DNA of 64,000 nucleotides from Haliscomenobacter sp041740695 (GTDB lineage Bacteria; Bacteroidota; Bacteroidia; Chitinophagales; Saprospiraceae), in NCBI RefSeq assembly GCF_041740695.1, contig NZ_JBGSLK010000134.1:160881-224880 (forward strand). Direction: 5' to 3'. This document shows, piece after piece, positions 18,286-26,979 of this stretch. A program made the translations under genes and the position numbers. The notes below the pieces were generated by a model. The model made no database searches and had not been told where the DNA came from. It was given only the letters and a program-made list of their open reading frames with translations. The number at the start of each line of letters is the position of its first letter. The stretch's first letter is position 1.

Positions 18286-18339
18286 GACTGGTCTTGTCTT
18301 TTGACCTCGATCATTTTTTTGGTATTGGTTTGATGAATT

Positions 18340-18521
18340 TTATTTGCCCTTGCGAAGCTCCTTCACTTCTTCCAAATCCAGCTTTCGCTTTCCAAAAATC
18401 CTTCGATTTTTACATCTTCTCCCAATAGCTCAGACAAGAAGTCTTCGAGTATGCCGAAGTTCTTTTTGTCGCGCAGCATTTTTTTCGCTGCCCAATCAAA
18501 TCGAATGTGCTTTTGGGACAT
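18340..18521 (-). pseudogene. remnant of a PD-(D/E)xK (Rpn-type) transposase/nuclease
   Basis: From ATG at 18521 the frame reads MSQKHIRFDWAAKKMLRDKK and goes on with NFGILEDFLSELLGEDVKIE and 'FLESES', the characteristic N-terminus of the PDDEXK_2/Rpn family of recombination-promoting nucleases, which are normally about 300 residues. It then runs into a stop at 18363. Another frame at the 3' end gives KLDLEEVKELRKGK and a stop at 18340, consistent with an internal deletion plus frame change joining the two ends of the gene. No catalytic PD-ExK residues remain, so it is inactive. Confidence 0.6.
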
Positions 18522-18667
18522 GGAAAATTACTTTTCAACAAAGATAAGATGTTTTAGGGGGTAAAAGTGGGTGGTTTTTTGTGTTTTTCACCCAGGAGTT
18601 GCAGCATATCTGTCAGTCGCGACGTATTGGAGTCGTTAATGGTATGCGCTGCTATTGGCAGCAGTTT

Positions 18668-19378
18668 TTACTTTTCATCCTCACGTTCAAAATAATCAGA
18701 AATAGTGGTTTCTTCCTTCAATGCTGATGCAATGATTTCATTTTCGCAAATAAATTTTGTGAATATTTGAAATTCGATGCAAAATTCTTCTGTTAATTCT
18801 ACCAAGTTTGGAAAAGCGACAACTACATTTTCTTTTTTCGCTATCATTTTATAAAGCACCAGATTTTTAGAGGGACCCGAGTAAAACTTTTCAATTTCGA
18901 CAGTATCTAATACTACTAAATTTTCTCGATTAACGAGGTCTGATTCAAAGCAATACTGTGGATGGTGGGTATACTTAAATGCTTTGGGGTGTTTAATGAA
19001 GTTAGTCCACCTTTTAATTTTTTTTGTAGTAATGAAATTTTTCTCAAAAAACGTTCTCAAAATTTGATTCTTGTCCTCGGGATTGATTATTTCAAAAATT
19101 TCATATATTCTTTCCACATTTTGATAAAGCCAAAAAATATACGTCTTAAAATAAAATTCAGATGAAAATCCAGTCGGATTTATTTGAGAGAAATTATCAT
19201 AAATTTGTTGATGTAACTCCATAAATTGACATCCTAAACAGTTATGTTCGTTCGAATTGTCATTAATTAATTTTGTATATATTTTGCAAGCTTCGTATTT
19301 CCCATCTCCATTTCCTCTTATTAGGTACTTATCAATAAGAGACATGCATTCGCTGTTTATCTTTTGTAAGTCAGCCAT
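18668..19378 (-). CDS. hypothetical protein, possible HEPN-like
   Basis: 236 residues, AT-rich and Lys/Ile/Asn-rich compared with core genes. Mostly helical. 'RWTNFIKH' at residues 123-130 fits the R-x4-6-H spacing of HEPN RNases and sits in a 'NFIKHPKAF' context reminiscent of HEPN-type proteins. The residue after Arg is Trp rather than the usual polar one, so the call is weak. Other features: Cys at 32, 47 and 50, and an acidic C-terminus. It lies next to gene relics and a DUF4236 gene in an accessory stretch. No operon partner is obvious: the 112-bp gap to the next gene holds no recognisable feature. Confidence 0.5.
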   Translation of the reverse strand: MADLQKINSECMSLIDKYLIRGNGDGKYEACKIYTKLINDNSNEHNCLGCQFMELHQQIYDNFSQINPTGFSSEFYFKTYIFWLYQNVERIYEIFEIINPEDKNQILRTFFEKNFITTKKIKRWTNFIKHPKAFKYTHHPQYCFESDLVNRENLVVLDTVEIEKFYSGPSKNLVLYKMIAKKENVVVAFPNLVELTEEFCIEFQIFTKFICENEIIASALKEETTISDYFEREDEK

Positions 19379-19490
19379 CTTTTTATTTTTTTAATTGCTG
19401 TCAAGTTAAATATGGATGCGGTGTTGCCCACCATTGAATTTGCGGCTTCGCTGTGTGGGTCGCATAAGTGACCATGCATTGTTCTCGATT

Positions 19491-20618
19491 TTATCTTACA
19501 AGTTTGAGTTTCAGCATAGCAATTTTATATTCCAAAAAGGCTTTGCTGAATTCAACACAGTACTCGAAATTGCTGAATGAGTATTCTTCTTGGAGCCCTG
19601 TATTAGTTTTGAGGGTTATCCCGCCATACCTTACTATTGGAATTTGATAGTTGTCTTTAAATCGCAAATCTTGCGAACCGTTTTTATTCACTTTTTTCCA
19701 AGTGTGTTCTATTGTTTTAGTGTCAGATGGGACTTTGTCTTCTTCGACGAACCTAGTAGTTTCAAAATCAAATTCAAGTTCGTCGTAGCCTATCAAGGCG
19801 AAATTCTCTCTATCTTGAAACATCACTATAAACGAAGGGTAGAAGTATAAATCCGCGCCATTTGCATTTTGAAAATGCAATGCTGGATAATCGGTCTTGA
19901 TTTCTGGTAAATTTTGGAAATCAAATTTTACTTCCTTCTTTTGAATAACAGTAGAAGCAACTGACCTTGTTTGTGCTCTGTTTTCAGAATGGGCACTCGT
20001 CACGTCCCAAATCTTATTTGAGGTTATCAAATTTTGATACGCTGAAACCATGTTGTTGTATTTAGCTTCAATCTCTTGCTCAAATCCTATGGTTATTTTG
20101 ACGTAGCAACTTTCCAAGCATTCATGTAGTCCTGCAAGGGTTTCCTTTTGTGTTTTTATATCTGTTTTTATTTCCTCTTTTATTTTATTTTTTATTAGTC
20201 CAATCAAGAAAAGATAACTTGCTCCCAACTTGATTTTTGAAGTTGTTAAAGCCGACTTTGTTTTCGATATATCTTTTCTCAAATCTTTCCGCTCTTCCCT
20301 TGCCGTCAAAATGGCTTGTTTTATTCCTTGCATATCTTGGCTTGTGATTTCCTGAACGTCTGCGCTAAAAATATTTTCAGACGGATCAGCCAAATACTCA
20401 AAGCCATTTTGAGGTGGCTGAGTCGGGTTGTTACCGCCAGATATTTTTTGTCGGTTGTGAATTCCCAGTCCGGGGATGCTCGTATTTAGGTGCGTCCCTG
20501 ACTTCCCAAGTGTGAGGCTTGCGCCCTGAAAGCCTATCGAGGTGCTTATCCCACTTTTACTGAAATTGAGGTGAACTCCGGGGATGATTTTTATTCGTCT
20601 GCGAAAACTCCAAGCCAT
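19491..20618 (-). CDS. DUF4236 domain-containing protein
   Basis: 375 residues. The first ~55 residues (MAWSFRRRIKIIPGVHLNFS, then SGISTSIGFQGASLTLGKSG) are the DUF4236 signature: a short beta-rich module with repeated 'S.SG.S.S.G' and 'GASL..G..GT' turns found at the N-terminus of many phage- and plasmid-associated proteins. Residues about 95-190 form a charged helical, possibly coiled-coil region, and the C-terminal 150 residues are unassigned. Function unknown. Neighbours are the possible HEPN protein and transposon relics, so it is likely accessory. Confidence 0.75.
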   Translation of the reverse strand: MAWSFRRRIKIIPGVHLNFSKSGISTSIGFQGASLTLGKSGTHLNTSIPGLGIHNRQKISGGNNPTQPPQNGFEYLADPSENIFSADVQEITSQDMQGIKQAILTAREERKDLRKDISKTKSALTTSKIKLGASYLFLIGLIKNKIKEEIKTDIKTQKETLAGLHECLESCYVKITIGFEQEIEAKYNNMVSAYQNLITSNKIWDVTSAHSENRAQTRSVASTVIQKKEVKFDFQNLPEIKTDYPALHFQNANGADLYFYPSFIVMFQDRENFALIGYDELEFDFETTRFVEEDKVPSDTKTIEHTWKKVNKNGSQDLRFKDNYQIPIVRYGGITLKTNTGLQEEYSFSNFEYCVEFSKAFLEYKIAMLKLKLVR

Positions 20619-20852
20619 GATTGAGGTCTTTATTTATATTTTCATTATTTTCTTGCTCTTGTTCCCGAGAACAAATGTATTACCACAACTAGTCAAAATC
20701 TGTGTCACACTTTTTACTTAGTCGTCAGTTGCGGACACTCGCATCGTTTTACCCAGATGCAATGCACTTGCCGCATCCAAATATAATCTATTTACATCAA
20801 GTGTACAAGCCAGCAACAAAATAATTTCACAAAAGCCTATTACCCCTCAGCC

Positions 20853-21614
20853 CTACAAAATCCCATTCCGCATCACCCCACAAATAATCCCCGTCGCCAC
20901 CCCCGCATTCAGCGACTCCGCTCCACCAGCCACATGTCTTGGAATCGAAATCGCCCGGTCAATCAATGGAATGTACTCCTCCCGAATCCCCTTGCCCTCA
21001 TTGCCAATGACCAGCAAAGCGGGATGTTGCACTTGTACCTCAAACACATTTTCCCCACTCAACAGCGCCCCATAAGTCGTCAAGCCAGAAATTCCTGCTT
21101 TGAGCGCAGGCAACTCCACCACTGCCGTTTTGATCCGCAAAAAAGAGCCCATCGTTGCCTGGATCACCTTGGGATTGTAAACCTCCACACAATCCGGTGA
21201 CAAAAACACCTGCAGAATCCCAAACCAGTCGGCGATGCGCAAAATGGTGCCCAGGTTGCCCGGATCTTGAATGCCGTCCAGGTACAAAGCCAAATCTGTA
21301 GAAAAATGCTGATTCCAGTCAAATTCGGGCGGCATTTTAACAATAGCCATCACCTGATTGGGCGTTTGAAGGGTAGAGATTTTTTCCAGCTCGGCGGATG
21401 TGATGGGAATGATTTCTATTTTTCGCCCGGCAAACAAGCCTTGATGGTTTTCCAACCATTCCGGAACCGCCAGGATACACTCCAGCTCCCACTGAGGGAA
21501 AGCCACTAATTCACGCACTATTTTATCACCTTCGGCCAAAAAGCATTGCAGTTCGCTGCGAAACTTCTTCTTTTGCAGTGCCGTAATATATTTAATTTTG
21601 TTTTTTGAAAGCAT
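20853..21614 (-). CDS. TrmH/SpoU-family RNA 2'-O-methyltransferase
   Basis: 253 residues. The N-terminal ~90 residues form the substrate-binding domain (starts LSKNKIKYITALQKKKFR, with 'FLAEGDKIVREL'). The SPOUT knot follows: LDGIQDPGNLGTILRIADWF (motif 1), LVIGNEGKGI (motif 2) and SIPRHVAGGAESLNAGVATG (motif 3) with the conserved Asn-Glu and Ser-Leu-Asn residues. It should methylate ribose in rRNA or tRNA using S-adenosylmethionine; the exact target cannot be set. Its start is only 18 bp from the divergent TamL start, so the two promoters must overlap one another or the coding ends. Confidence 0.9.
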   Translation of the reverse strand: MLSKNKIKYITALQKKKFRSELQCFLAEGDKIVRELVAFPQWELECILAVPEWLENHQGLFAGRKIEIIPITSAELEKISTLQTPNQVMAIVKMPPEFDWNQHFSTDLALYLDGIQDPGNLGTILRIADWFGILQVFLSPDCVEVYNPKVIQATMGSFLRIKTAVVELPALKAGISGLTTYGALLSGENVFEVQVQHPALLVIGNEGKGIREEYIPLIDRAISIPRHVAGGAESLNAGVATGIICGVMRNGIL

Positions 21615-21632
21615 AGTGATCCTGTAGAAACC

Positions 21633-24080
21633 ATGTCGAAATCAAAGTACAACCCACTGTGGATGAGTTTGGCCCTGGGCCTGTTGCTGAGTAGCTGTAA
21701 TACTACAAAGTTTTTGGATGTTGATCAATTTCTGCTGAAAAAAAACCAGCTGCTGATCCACGAGGAAGAAAAAATTGCCAACAAAGGTACGCTCACCTAC
21801 GAGATGGAAACCTTGTACAAACAAAAGCCCAACAGCAACTTATTCTTTGTGTTTCCTCGGGAATGGTTTTGGTTCAAAACGAATGAACCCGGCGATACCT
21901 CGGGATTTGACCGTTGGCAACGACGGGTATTGAGTGAAGTTCCCGCTATTTTTGATGAAAAACTGTGCAACGAAACGGAAACGGCCATCGAGGACTACCT
22001 CAAAAACAAGGGCTATTTTAATTCAGAAGCGATTTATGAGGAGGTGCTGCGCAAAAAAAAGGCCTGGGTAACTTACCACGTTTACCCTAAAAAACGCACG
22101 TACATTGATACGCTCATTTACCATTCTTCGGATCGTACGGTGGACTCCATTTTACAATCCCTCAAGCGCGAAAGCCTGCTTAGAAGTGGTGAACCCCTCG
22201 ACAGCCGCCTGTACGACCAGGAAAAAGAACGCATTGCCCTGTACATGCGCAATCAGGGTTACGCCAATTTTTTGTCTAACTATGTGGCCCAATTGACCGC
22301 AGATACCAGCAACAAAAAGAATGGTGCCCTGGTCACCCTGGAAGTCCTTCCACCGCTAGAAGACAGTGTCCATCAATCGTTTAAAGTGGGGAAAATCGTA
22401 GTTTTTCCCTACTACTCCCCAGAGCAGGAATCGCCTTACCACCCCATGGAAGATACGCTCATCCAGGGGCTCATTTTTAGGAATGAACCGGATAGTAGTT
22501 TGTATTTTCGGAGTACCGTTTTGGTGGATGCCGTAAAAGCTCGGGTTGGTTTGCCATTTAGGCAGACCGATCTGGAAACAACCCAGCGCGAATTGGCGGC
22601 CAGCGGGGTATTCAAATTTGTGCGCATCAAACAGCTCCAGAATGCGGAAGACCCCACTTTGTTGGACATCTGGATTTTCTTGACGCCTAATCCAAAATTG
22701 GAAATGGGTGCCGACTTTGAGGTTAGTCTTACCAACCGGGCCACCCAACTCCAAAACCTGAACTTGATCGGCTTTTCGCTGCGCCCTTCAGTACGCAACC
22801 GCAATATTTTTAAAGGTGCTGAAACCCTGGTGACCAGTTTAAGAGCCGGGGTTGAAATCAATCCGCTTGCCTCGAAGGAGCGTTTGTTCAATACCCTGGA
22901 CATCGGGTTTCAAAACGACCTTTACCTGCCCAAATTCAAAGATTACCTGGGCATCTGGAAATTGGTAGACGATGTGACCAATAGCCAAAAAAAGCAACAA
23001 TCGGGTGCCGGTTTGTACAACTTATTGAAAGAAAATGCTTCCAGTAGATTTTCACTGGGCTATAGTTTCACCAAACTCATTGACTTTTACGACATCAGCA
23101 TTTTTAACATGAACTACGGTTTCGAGTTCAAACAAAGCAAACAAAGAACTTATTCCATCACCAATTTTGCTGCCGAATACTTTAAATCTAAACTGACTCC
23201 CACTTTTATTGACGTCTTTAAAAACCCATTGTTGATCCGCAGTTTTGACCCGAGGTTTATCGTAAGTATATTGTTTCGGGAGATCAACTACGATTATGTG
23301 GGTAAAACCAATAGTCGGGGTGAAAACATCCAAACCGGAGTCAGTTTTGAAACAGCGGGCAGTGAATTGTCGGCCATCAACGGTATCACCAATGCCATCA
23401 CTGGGAAAAAGGACACCTTTGAGATCGACAAAATTGATTTTGCCCAATATGCCCTGTTGGAAACTTCATTGAAATACTACCGTCAATTTACGCCCAAAAC
23501 CACCCTGGCCGCCCGCCTGGGTTTTGGCATTGTGCGTCCTTTTGGTACGTCGGATGTGGTTCCTTTTATCAAACAGTTTAGCGCCGGAGGGCCCAACAGC
23601 ATCCGGGCCTGGCCTGCGCGTGGACTTGGCCCCGGGGGCTTCATCGATACCACTACTTTTCAAAACTCAGGTGCCAACAAAAACCTGTACCTGGTCAATA
23701 CGGGCGACCTCTGGCTGGAAGGCAACCTGGAGTACCGCTTCAACATCTATTGGTTGCTCAACGGGGCTTTCTTTTTGGATGCGGGCAATGTTTGGAACAT
23801 CAAAAAAGACCCCAGTCGCCCGGGATCTCCTTTCTTTTTTACCGACCCCGATCGCCCTTCCGAAAACCCTGCTTTGGGGCAGTATGATGCTTTTTACAAA
23901 CAAATCGCCATCGGTAGTGGCTTTGGGCTACGTTTGGACATCCGTTATTTTATCCTGCGCCTCGATTTGGGGATGAAAATCCGTTATCCTTACCGTTGGG
24001 ATGGGGAGAACTTTTGGAATCCACCGAGTCGCTGGTTCAAGCGGATGAATTTGAATTTGGGGCTGGGAATGCCGTTTTAA
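21633..24080 (+). CDS. tamL: TamL-type BamA-family outer membrane lipoprotein
   Basis: 815 residues. Signal peptide with lipobox LLSSC, then the TamL-typical mature start 'CNTTKFLDVDQFLLKKNQLL'. POTRA-like domains span about 30-380, and a C-terminal 16-strand beta barrel (about 400-815) contains the BamA-type 'GGPNSIRAWPARGLGPG' lid-loop (VRGF-like) motif and a final aromatic residue (GMPF). In Bacteroidota, TamL with the inner-membrane TamB is thought to move proteins or lipids to the outer membrane. No tamB follows here: the next gene is convergent. Symbol by family resemblance. Confidence 0.88.
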   Translation: MSKSKYNPLWMSLALGLLLSSCNTTKFLDVDQFLLKKNQLLIHEEEKIANKGTLTYEMETLYKQKPNSNLFFVFPREWFWFKTNEPGDTSGFDRWQRRVLSEVPAIFDEKLCNETETAIEDYLKNKGYFNSEAIYEEVLRKKKAWVTYHVYPKKRTYIDTLIYHSSDRTVDSILQSLKRESLLRSGEPLDSRLYDQEKERIALYMRNQGYANFLSNYVAQLTADTSNKKNGALVTLEVLPPLEDSVHQSFKVGKIVVFPYYSPEQESPYHPMEDTLIQGLIFRNEPDSSLYFRSTVLVDAVKARVGLPFRQTDLETTQRELAASGVFKFVRIKQLQNAEDPTLLDIWIFLTPNPKLEMGADFEVSLTNRATQLQNLNLIGFSLRPSVRNRNIFKGAETLVTSLRAGVEINPLASKERLFNTLDIGFQNDLYLPKFKDYLGIWKLVDDVTNSQKKQQSGAGLYNLLKENASSRFSLGYSFTKLIDFYDISIFNMNYGFEFKQSKQRTYSITNFAAEYFKSKLTPTFIDVFKNPLLIRSFDPRFIVSILFREINYDYVGKTNSRGENIQTGVSFETAGSELSAINGITNAITGKKDTFEIDKIDFAQYALLETSLKYYRQFTPKTTLAARLGFGIVRPFGTSDVVPFIKQFSAGGPNSIRAWPARGLGPGGFIDTTTFQNSGANKNLYLVNTGDLWLEGNLEYRFNIYWLLNGAFFLDAGNVWNIKKDPSRPGSPFFFTDPDRPSENPALGQYDAFYKQIAIGSGFGLRLDIRYFILRLDLGMKIRYPYRWDGENFWNPPSRWFKRMNLNLGLGMPF

Positions 24081-24145
24081 TTGAAATGTCGCACGACACA
24101 GATAAATAAATACAACGAATGAATTGGATTCGGCTTCGCCAAATC

Positions 24146-24285
24146 TTTTTAACACGACGACGCGACGGGACGACGACACGACGATCTTCGCGCTACGCGC
24201 TCAGTGTGTATACGACGCAAAGCGTCGTATTGAAGCGGTAGCTAATCCGTCGTGTCGTCGTCCCGTCGCGTCGTCGTGTTAAAAA
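24146..24285. repeat. palindromic element with perfect 38-bp arms, at a convergent junction
   Basis: Arms 24146-24183 and 24248-24285 are perfect reverse complements made of GACGACG-type repeats, with a run of T/A at the outer edge. The loop contains a further hairpin TACGACGC/GCGTCGTA. Downstream at 24309-24323 stands CTGCGTAATGTGAGT, the same tail as in the elements at 12681 and 17922, although the arms are unrelated. It lies between the convergent tamL and serine hydrolase genes, where a hairpin with flanking T/A runs would terminate both ways. Confidence 0.9.
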
Positions 24286-24340
24286 AAGCAGCGAAGCTGC
24301 TTTCTATCTGCGTAATGTGAGTTACTCCGGTTCATTTCAA

Positions 24341-25744
24341 CTAATTCTCCACCATGATCCCCGCAATTTTCCCCCCATTCAATTCTACCTCAATCGTTAA
24401 AGGAGAATCGGTAAATTGGAGCGTCAAGCCCTGTTCAGTAGCATTGATCGTCGCCAATTCCAGTTTTTTGACATTGCCACCCAATTTGGTCAAGACCTTC
24501 AAGTGTTGATCCATCGGAAAATCTTCCTTGAAACCAGGCGCAAAATGGCTGTCCATCATCGCTTTGATTGCTGTTTCATCACCAGAACCAATGGCCAGCA
24601 AAAAACTTTTGGCCAAATCGTCGTACTGGGATTGACCAACAGGCACGGCTTTGGATGGGTCTTTGATGTTCAGCGCAGGTACAAAATCGGGCAGGATACA
24701 GGCCCGCGCACATTGAGTTGCCAATTCCTGGTATTCCCGCTTGGTCGCATTGGTCAGGAAGATCACGGTCAGGTCTTCATCGACGTAGCGCAGGAAGTCG
24801 CAAAAGTAAATACCATTGCCGCCATTGTGGGCAATCAAGGTCGTTTGGCGCGGAGTGGGAAAAATAGCCCAACCATAGCCGTAATAACTGCCCGCACCTT
24901 CCCCTTCTTCGATGTGGCGGCCATAATACTTGGCTTTGGCTTCCTTGCTCAGGATTTTTTCACCCAATAGCGCCTGATGCCATTTGTACAACTCTTCCAC
25001 ATTACTCAAGATGCCACCGTTGGCGCGCAGGTGCCAATAAGGTCCGTCGCTGGCCCAGTTTTTTTCATTGATCTTGCCCCAATTGCGTTCGCCACGGTAG
25101 CCAGTGGCCACATTGGCTGATTTCCAGTCAGGTAGGACGTAACCCGTTTGAGTCATGCCCGCTGGTTTGAAGAGTTGTTTGTTGAGGAAGGCCTCATAGG
25201 GTTCTTTGGTCACTTGTTCCAGGATGATGCCCAGGAGACTGAAGCCCACGTTGGAGTATTCATAGGCTTTTCCTGGAATGAACAACAAGGGTTGGTTCAT
25301 GGCGAGCTTGACAAATTCCTTAGTAGAGATACTGGTGTAATCGTCGCCAATGGCACCCGGAAAACCAGCGCTATGGGTAAGCAGGTGGTGCAGGGTAATG
25401 CCTTGCTTGTCGGCAGGAACATTCGGGAAATATTTGCTGATAGGGTCTTCAACTTTGAGTTTGCCCATCATTTCCAGTTTGAGGATGGCTGCCCCAGTGA
25501 ATTGTTTGGTGACCGAACCGACGCAAGAAATGGTTTGAGGCGTAAAGGCCGTTTTAGCCTCGCGGTCACTCAGGCCGTACCCTTTTTTGAACACCTGTCC
25601 TTTCCAGGCCACCAGCACACTGCCACTAAAGTTATGTTGTTGGTTCAATTCGCTCAAGAAGCGGTCAATTTTGTCAAAAGCCGGGTTTTGCCCACTCAAA
25701 TGGAAACAAAATAGGAGGAGTAGGGCTAAGAAATTAATTTTCAT
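24341..25744 (-). CDS. serine hydrolase, class C beta-lactamase/D-aminopeptidase family
   Basis: 467 residues with a signal peptide (MKINFLALLLLFCFHLSG). Catalytic Ser77 lies in SVTK (77-80), Tyr163 in YSN (163-165), and a late HNG replaces KTG ('LIAHNGGNG'), as in serine peptidases and esterases of the Beta-lactamase Pfam family. A C-terminal ~100-residue extension (DUF-like, NTF2-like pattern) follows the catalytic domain. Envelope-located and presumably active on peptides or esters. True antibiotic hydrolysis is unlikely to be the main role. It is divergent from the histidine kinase gene. Confidence 0.9.
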   Translation of the reverse strand: MKINFLALLLLFCFHLSGQNPAFDKIDRFLSELNQQHNFSGSVLVAWKGQVFKKGYGLSDREAKTAFTPQTISCVGSVTKQFTGAAILKLEMMGKLKVEDPISKYFPNVPADKQGITLHHLLTHSAGFPGAIGDDYTSISTKEFVKLAMNQPLLFIPGKAYEYSNVGFSLLGIILEQVTKEPYEAFLNKQLFKPAGMTQTGYVLPDWKSANVATGYRGERNWGKINEKNWASDGPYWHLRANGGILSNVEELYKWHQALLGEKILSKEAKAKYYGRHIEEGEGAGSYYGYGWAIFPTPRQTTLIAHNGGNGIYFCDFLRYVDEDLTVIFLTNATKREYQELATQCARACILPDFVPALNIKDPSKAVPVGQSQYDDLAKSFLLAIGSGDETAIKAMMDSHFAPGFKEDFPMDQHLKVLTKLGGNVKKLELATINATEQGLTLQFTDSPLTIEVELNGGKIAGIMVEN

Positions 25745-25887
25745 AAGGATTGATTTTTTGATTTCGATTCAAAATTGGCGGCTTTCCCCGTGTTTTTCTG
25801 GAGCTTTATGTGAAATGCCCTGGCTTTTATGTAAACGGGAAAGTGAAGTAGGAAAAAAGGGTCAATTTTGTGGCCTAAATCAATACG

Positions 25888-26979
25888 GTGAAAACACAGC
25901 AATCGAATTACTGGCTACTGCACCTGGCTTTTTGGCTGCTGTACATCCTGGTACAGTCGCTGGTGTACATGAATTTTTATGAATTTGAAACCATTAAGGT
26001 GATCAAAGAAACGGGGGAAGAAATTGTAGAACGCACCACCTTCCCGGCTACCTTTTTGATCTCCTTGTGGGTGCAATTGGTGGAATTGCCGGGTAAATTG
26101 CTAGCGGTTTACCTGCATTTGTGGATTTTGCTGGAGGGCTATTTGTTTCGGCAACGTTTTAGCCAATACTTTTTAGGCCTGGCATTGGTACTCTTGTTTG
26201 CCAATTTTATGCAAAGTTTTTTGCTGCTTTTTCTGCCCGTGCCCAGGTTCATGTACGACAACCAGGTACCCCAATTCATCACGGCTACACGCAGCCTGCA
26301 ATACATCTTTACCTGCATCGCGGTGGTGGGTGTTACCGGGGCTTTGGAAGTTTTACGCCACTATTATCAGGAATTGACCCGGCGACAAGAAGTGGAAAAG
26401 CAACACATCGCGACTGAATTGCAATTGCTCAAAGCCCAGATTCATCCCCATTTTTTCTTCAATACCTTAAATTCGCTCTATGGACTGGCGCTGGAAAAAT
26501 CAGAGCATACTCCGGCCAGCATCCTGCGTTTGTCCGAATTGATGAACTTTGTGCTGTACGAAGCCAAGGCCAAAGATGTACCGCTGCAACGCGAAATGGA
26601 GATCATCGAAGATTACATCGCCCTGGAAAAATTGCGCTACGGCGAACGGGTGCAGGTCGCCATCAACAAAACGGGTTCCACGGCAGAGTGGAGAATCCCC
26701 GGCCTCTTGTTGTTGCCTTTTGTGGAAAATGCTTTTAAACATGGCGTATCGCCCGAAACGGGGCAAGCCTGGTTGAACATCAGCCTGCAAGCGGAGCCCA
26801 ATCAAGTGAAATGGGTGGTGGAAAATAGCGTGGGCAGTTCAACCAACCCCAACCAGTCCCCCGGATTGGGACTAGAAAACGTACGCCGCCGCCTGGAACT
26901 CTTGTACCCCGCGCAACACCGCCTGGAAATACTGGAAGAAGAGGATGTTTTTATGGTTGTATTGGAACTCAAGCAATGA
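25888..26979 (+). CDS. LytS/YehU-type sensor histidine kinase
   Basis: 363 residues starting at GTG. Four membrane helices fill residues ~9-155, then a His_kinase domain: phospho-acceptor His186 in 'QIHPHFFFNTLNSL', N box 'LLLPFVENAFKHG', and G box 'GLGLENVRRRLELLY'. No extracytoplasmic sensor domain of note, so the signal is probably sensed in the membrane. The stop overlaps the regulator start by 4 nt (ATGA, 26976-26979), so the pair is translationally coupled. Confidence 0.93.
   Translation: MKTQQSNYWLLHLAFWLLYILVQSLVYMNFYEFETIKVIKETGEEIVERTTFPATFLISLWVQLVELPGKLLAVYLHLWILLEGYLFRQRFSQYFLGLALVLLFANFMQSFLLLFLPVPRFMYDNQVPQFITATRSLQYIFTCIAVVGVTGALEVLRHYYQELTRRQEVEKQHIATELQLLKAQIHPHFFFNTLNSLYGLALEKSEHTPASILRLSELMNFVLYEAKAKDVPLQREMEIIEDYIALEKLRYGERVQVAINKTGSTAEWRIPGLLLLPFVENAFKHGVSPETGQAWLNISLQAEPNQVKWVVENSVGSSTNPNQSPGLGLENVRRRLELLYPAQHRLEILEEEDVFMVVLELKQ

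Noticed and set aside
18114..18314. A 66-codon minus-strand frame
   Set aside because: It reads through the right arm of the palindrome and the antisense of the DUF2442-like fragment; no protein-like features.
24341..25744. Antibiotic-resistance class C beta-lactamase
   Set aside because: The SxxK/YxN motifs fit, but HNG replaces KTG and the protein has an extra C-terminal domain, so a general serine hydrolase is the safer call.
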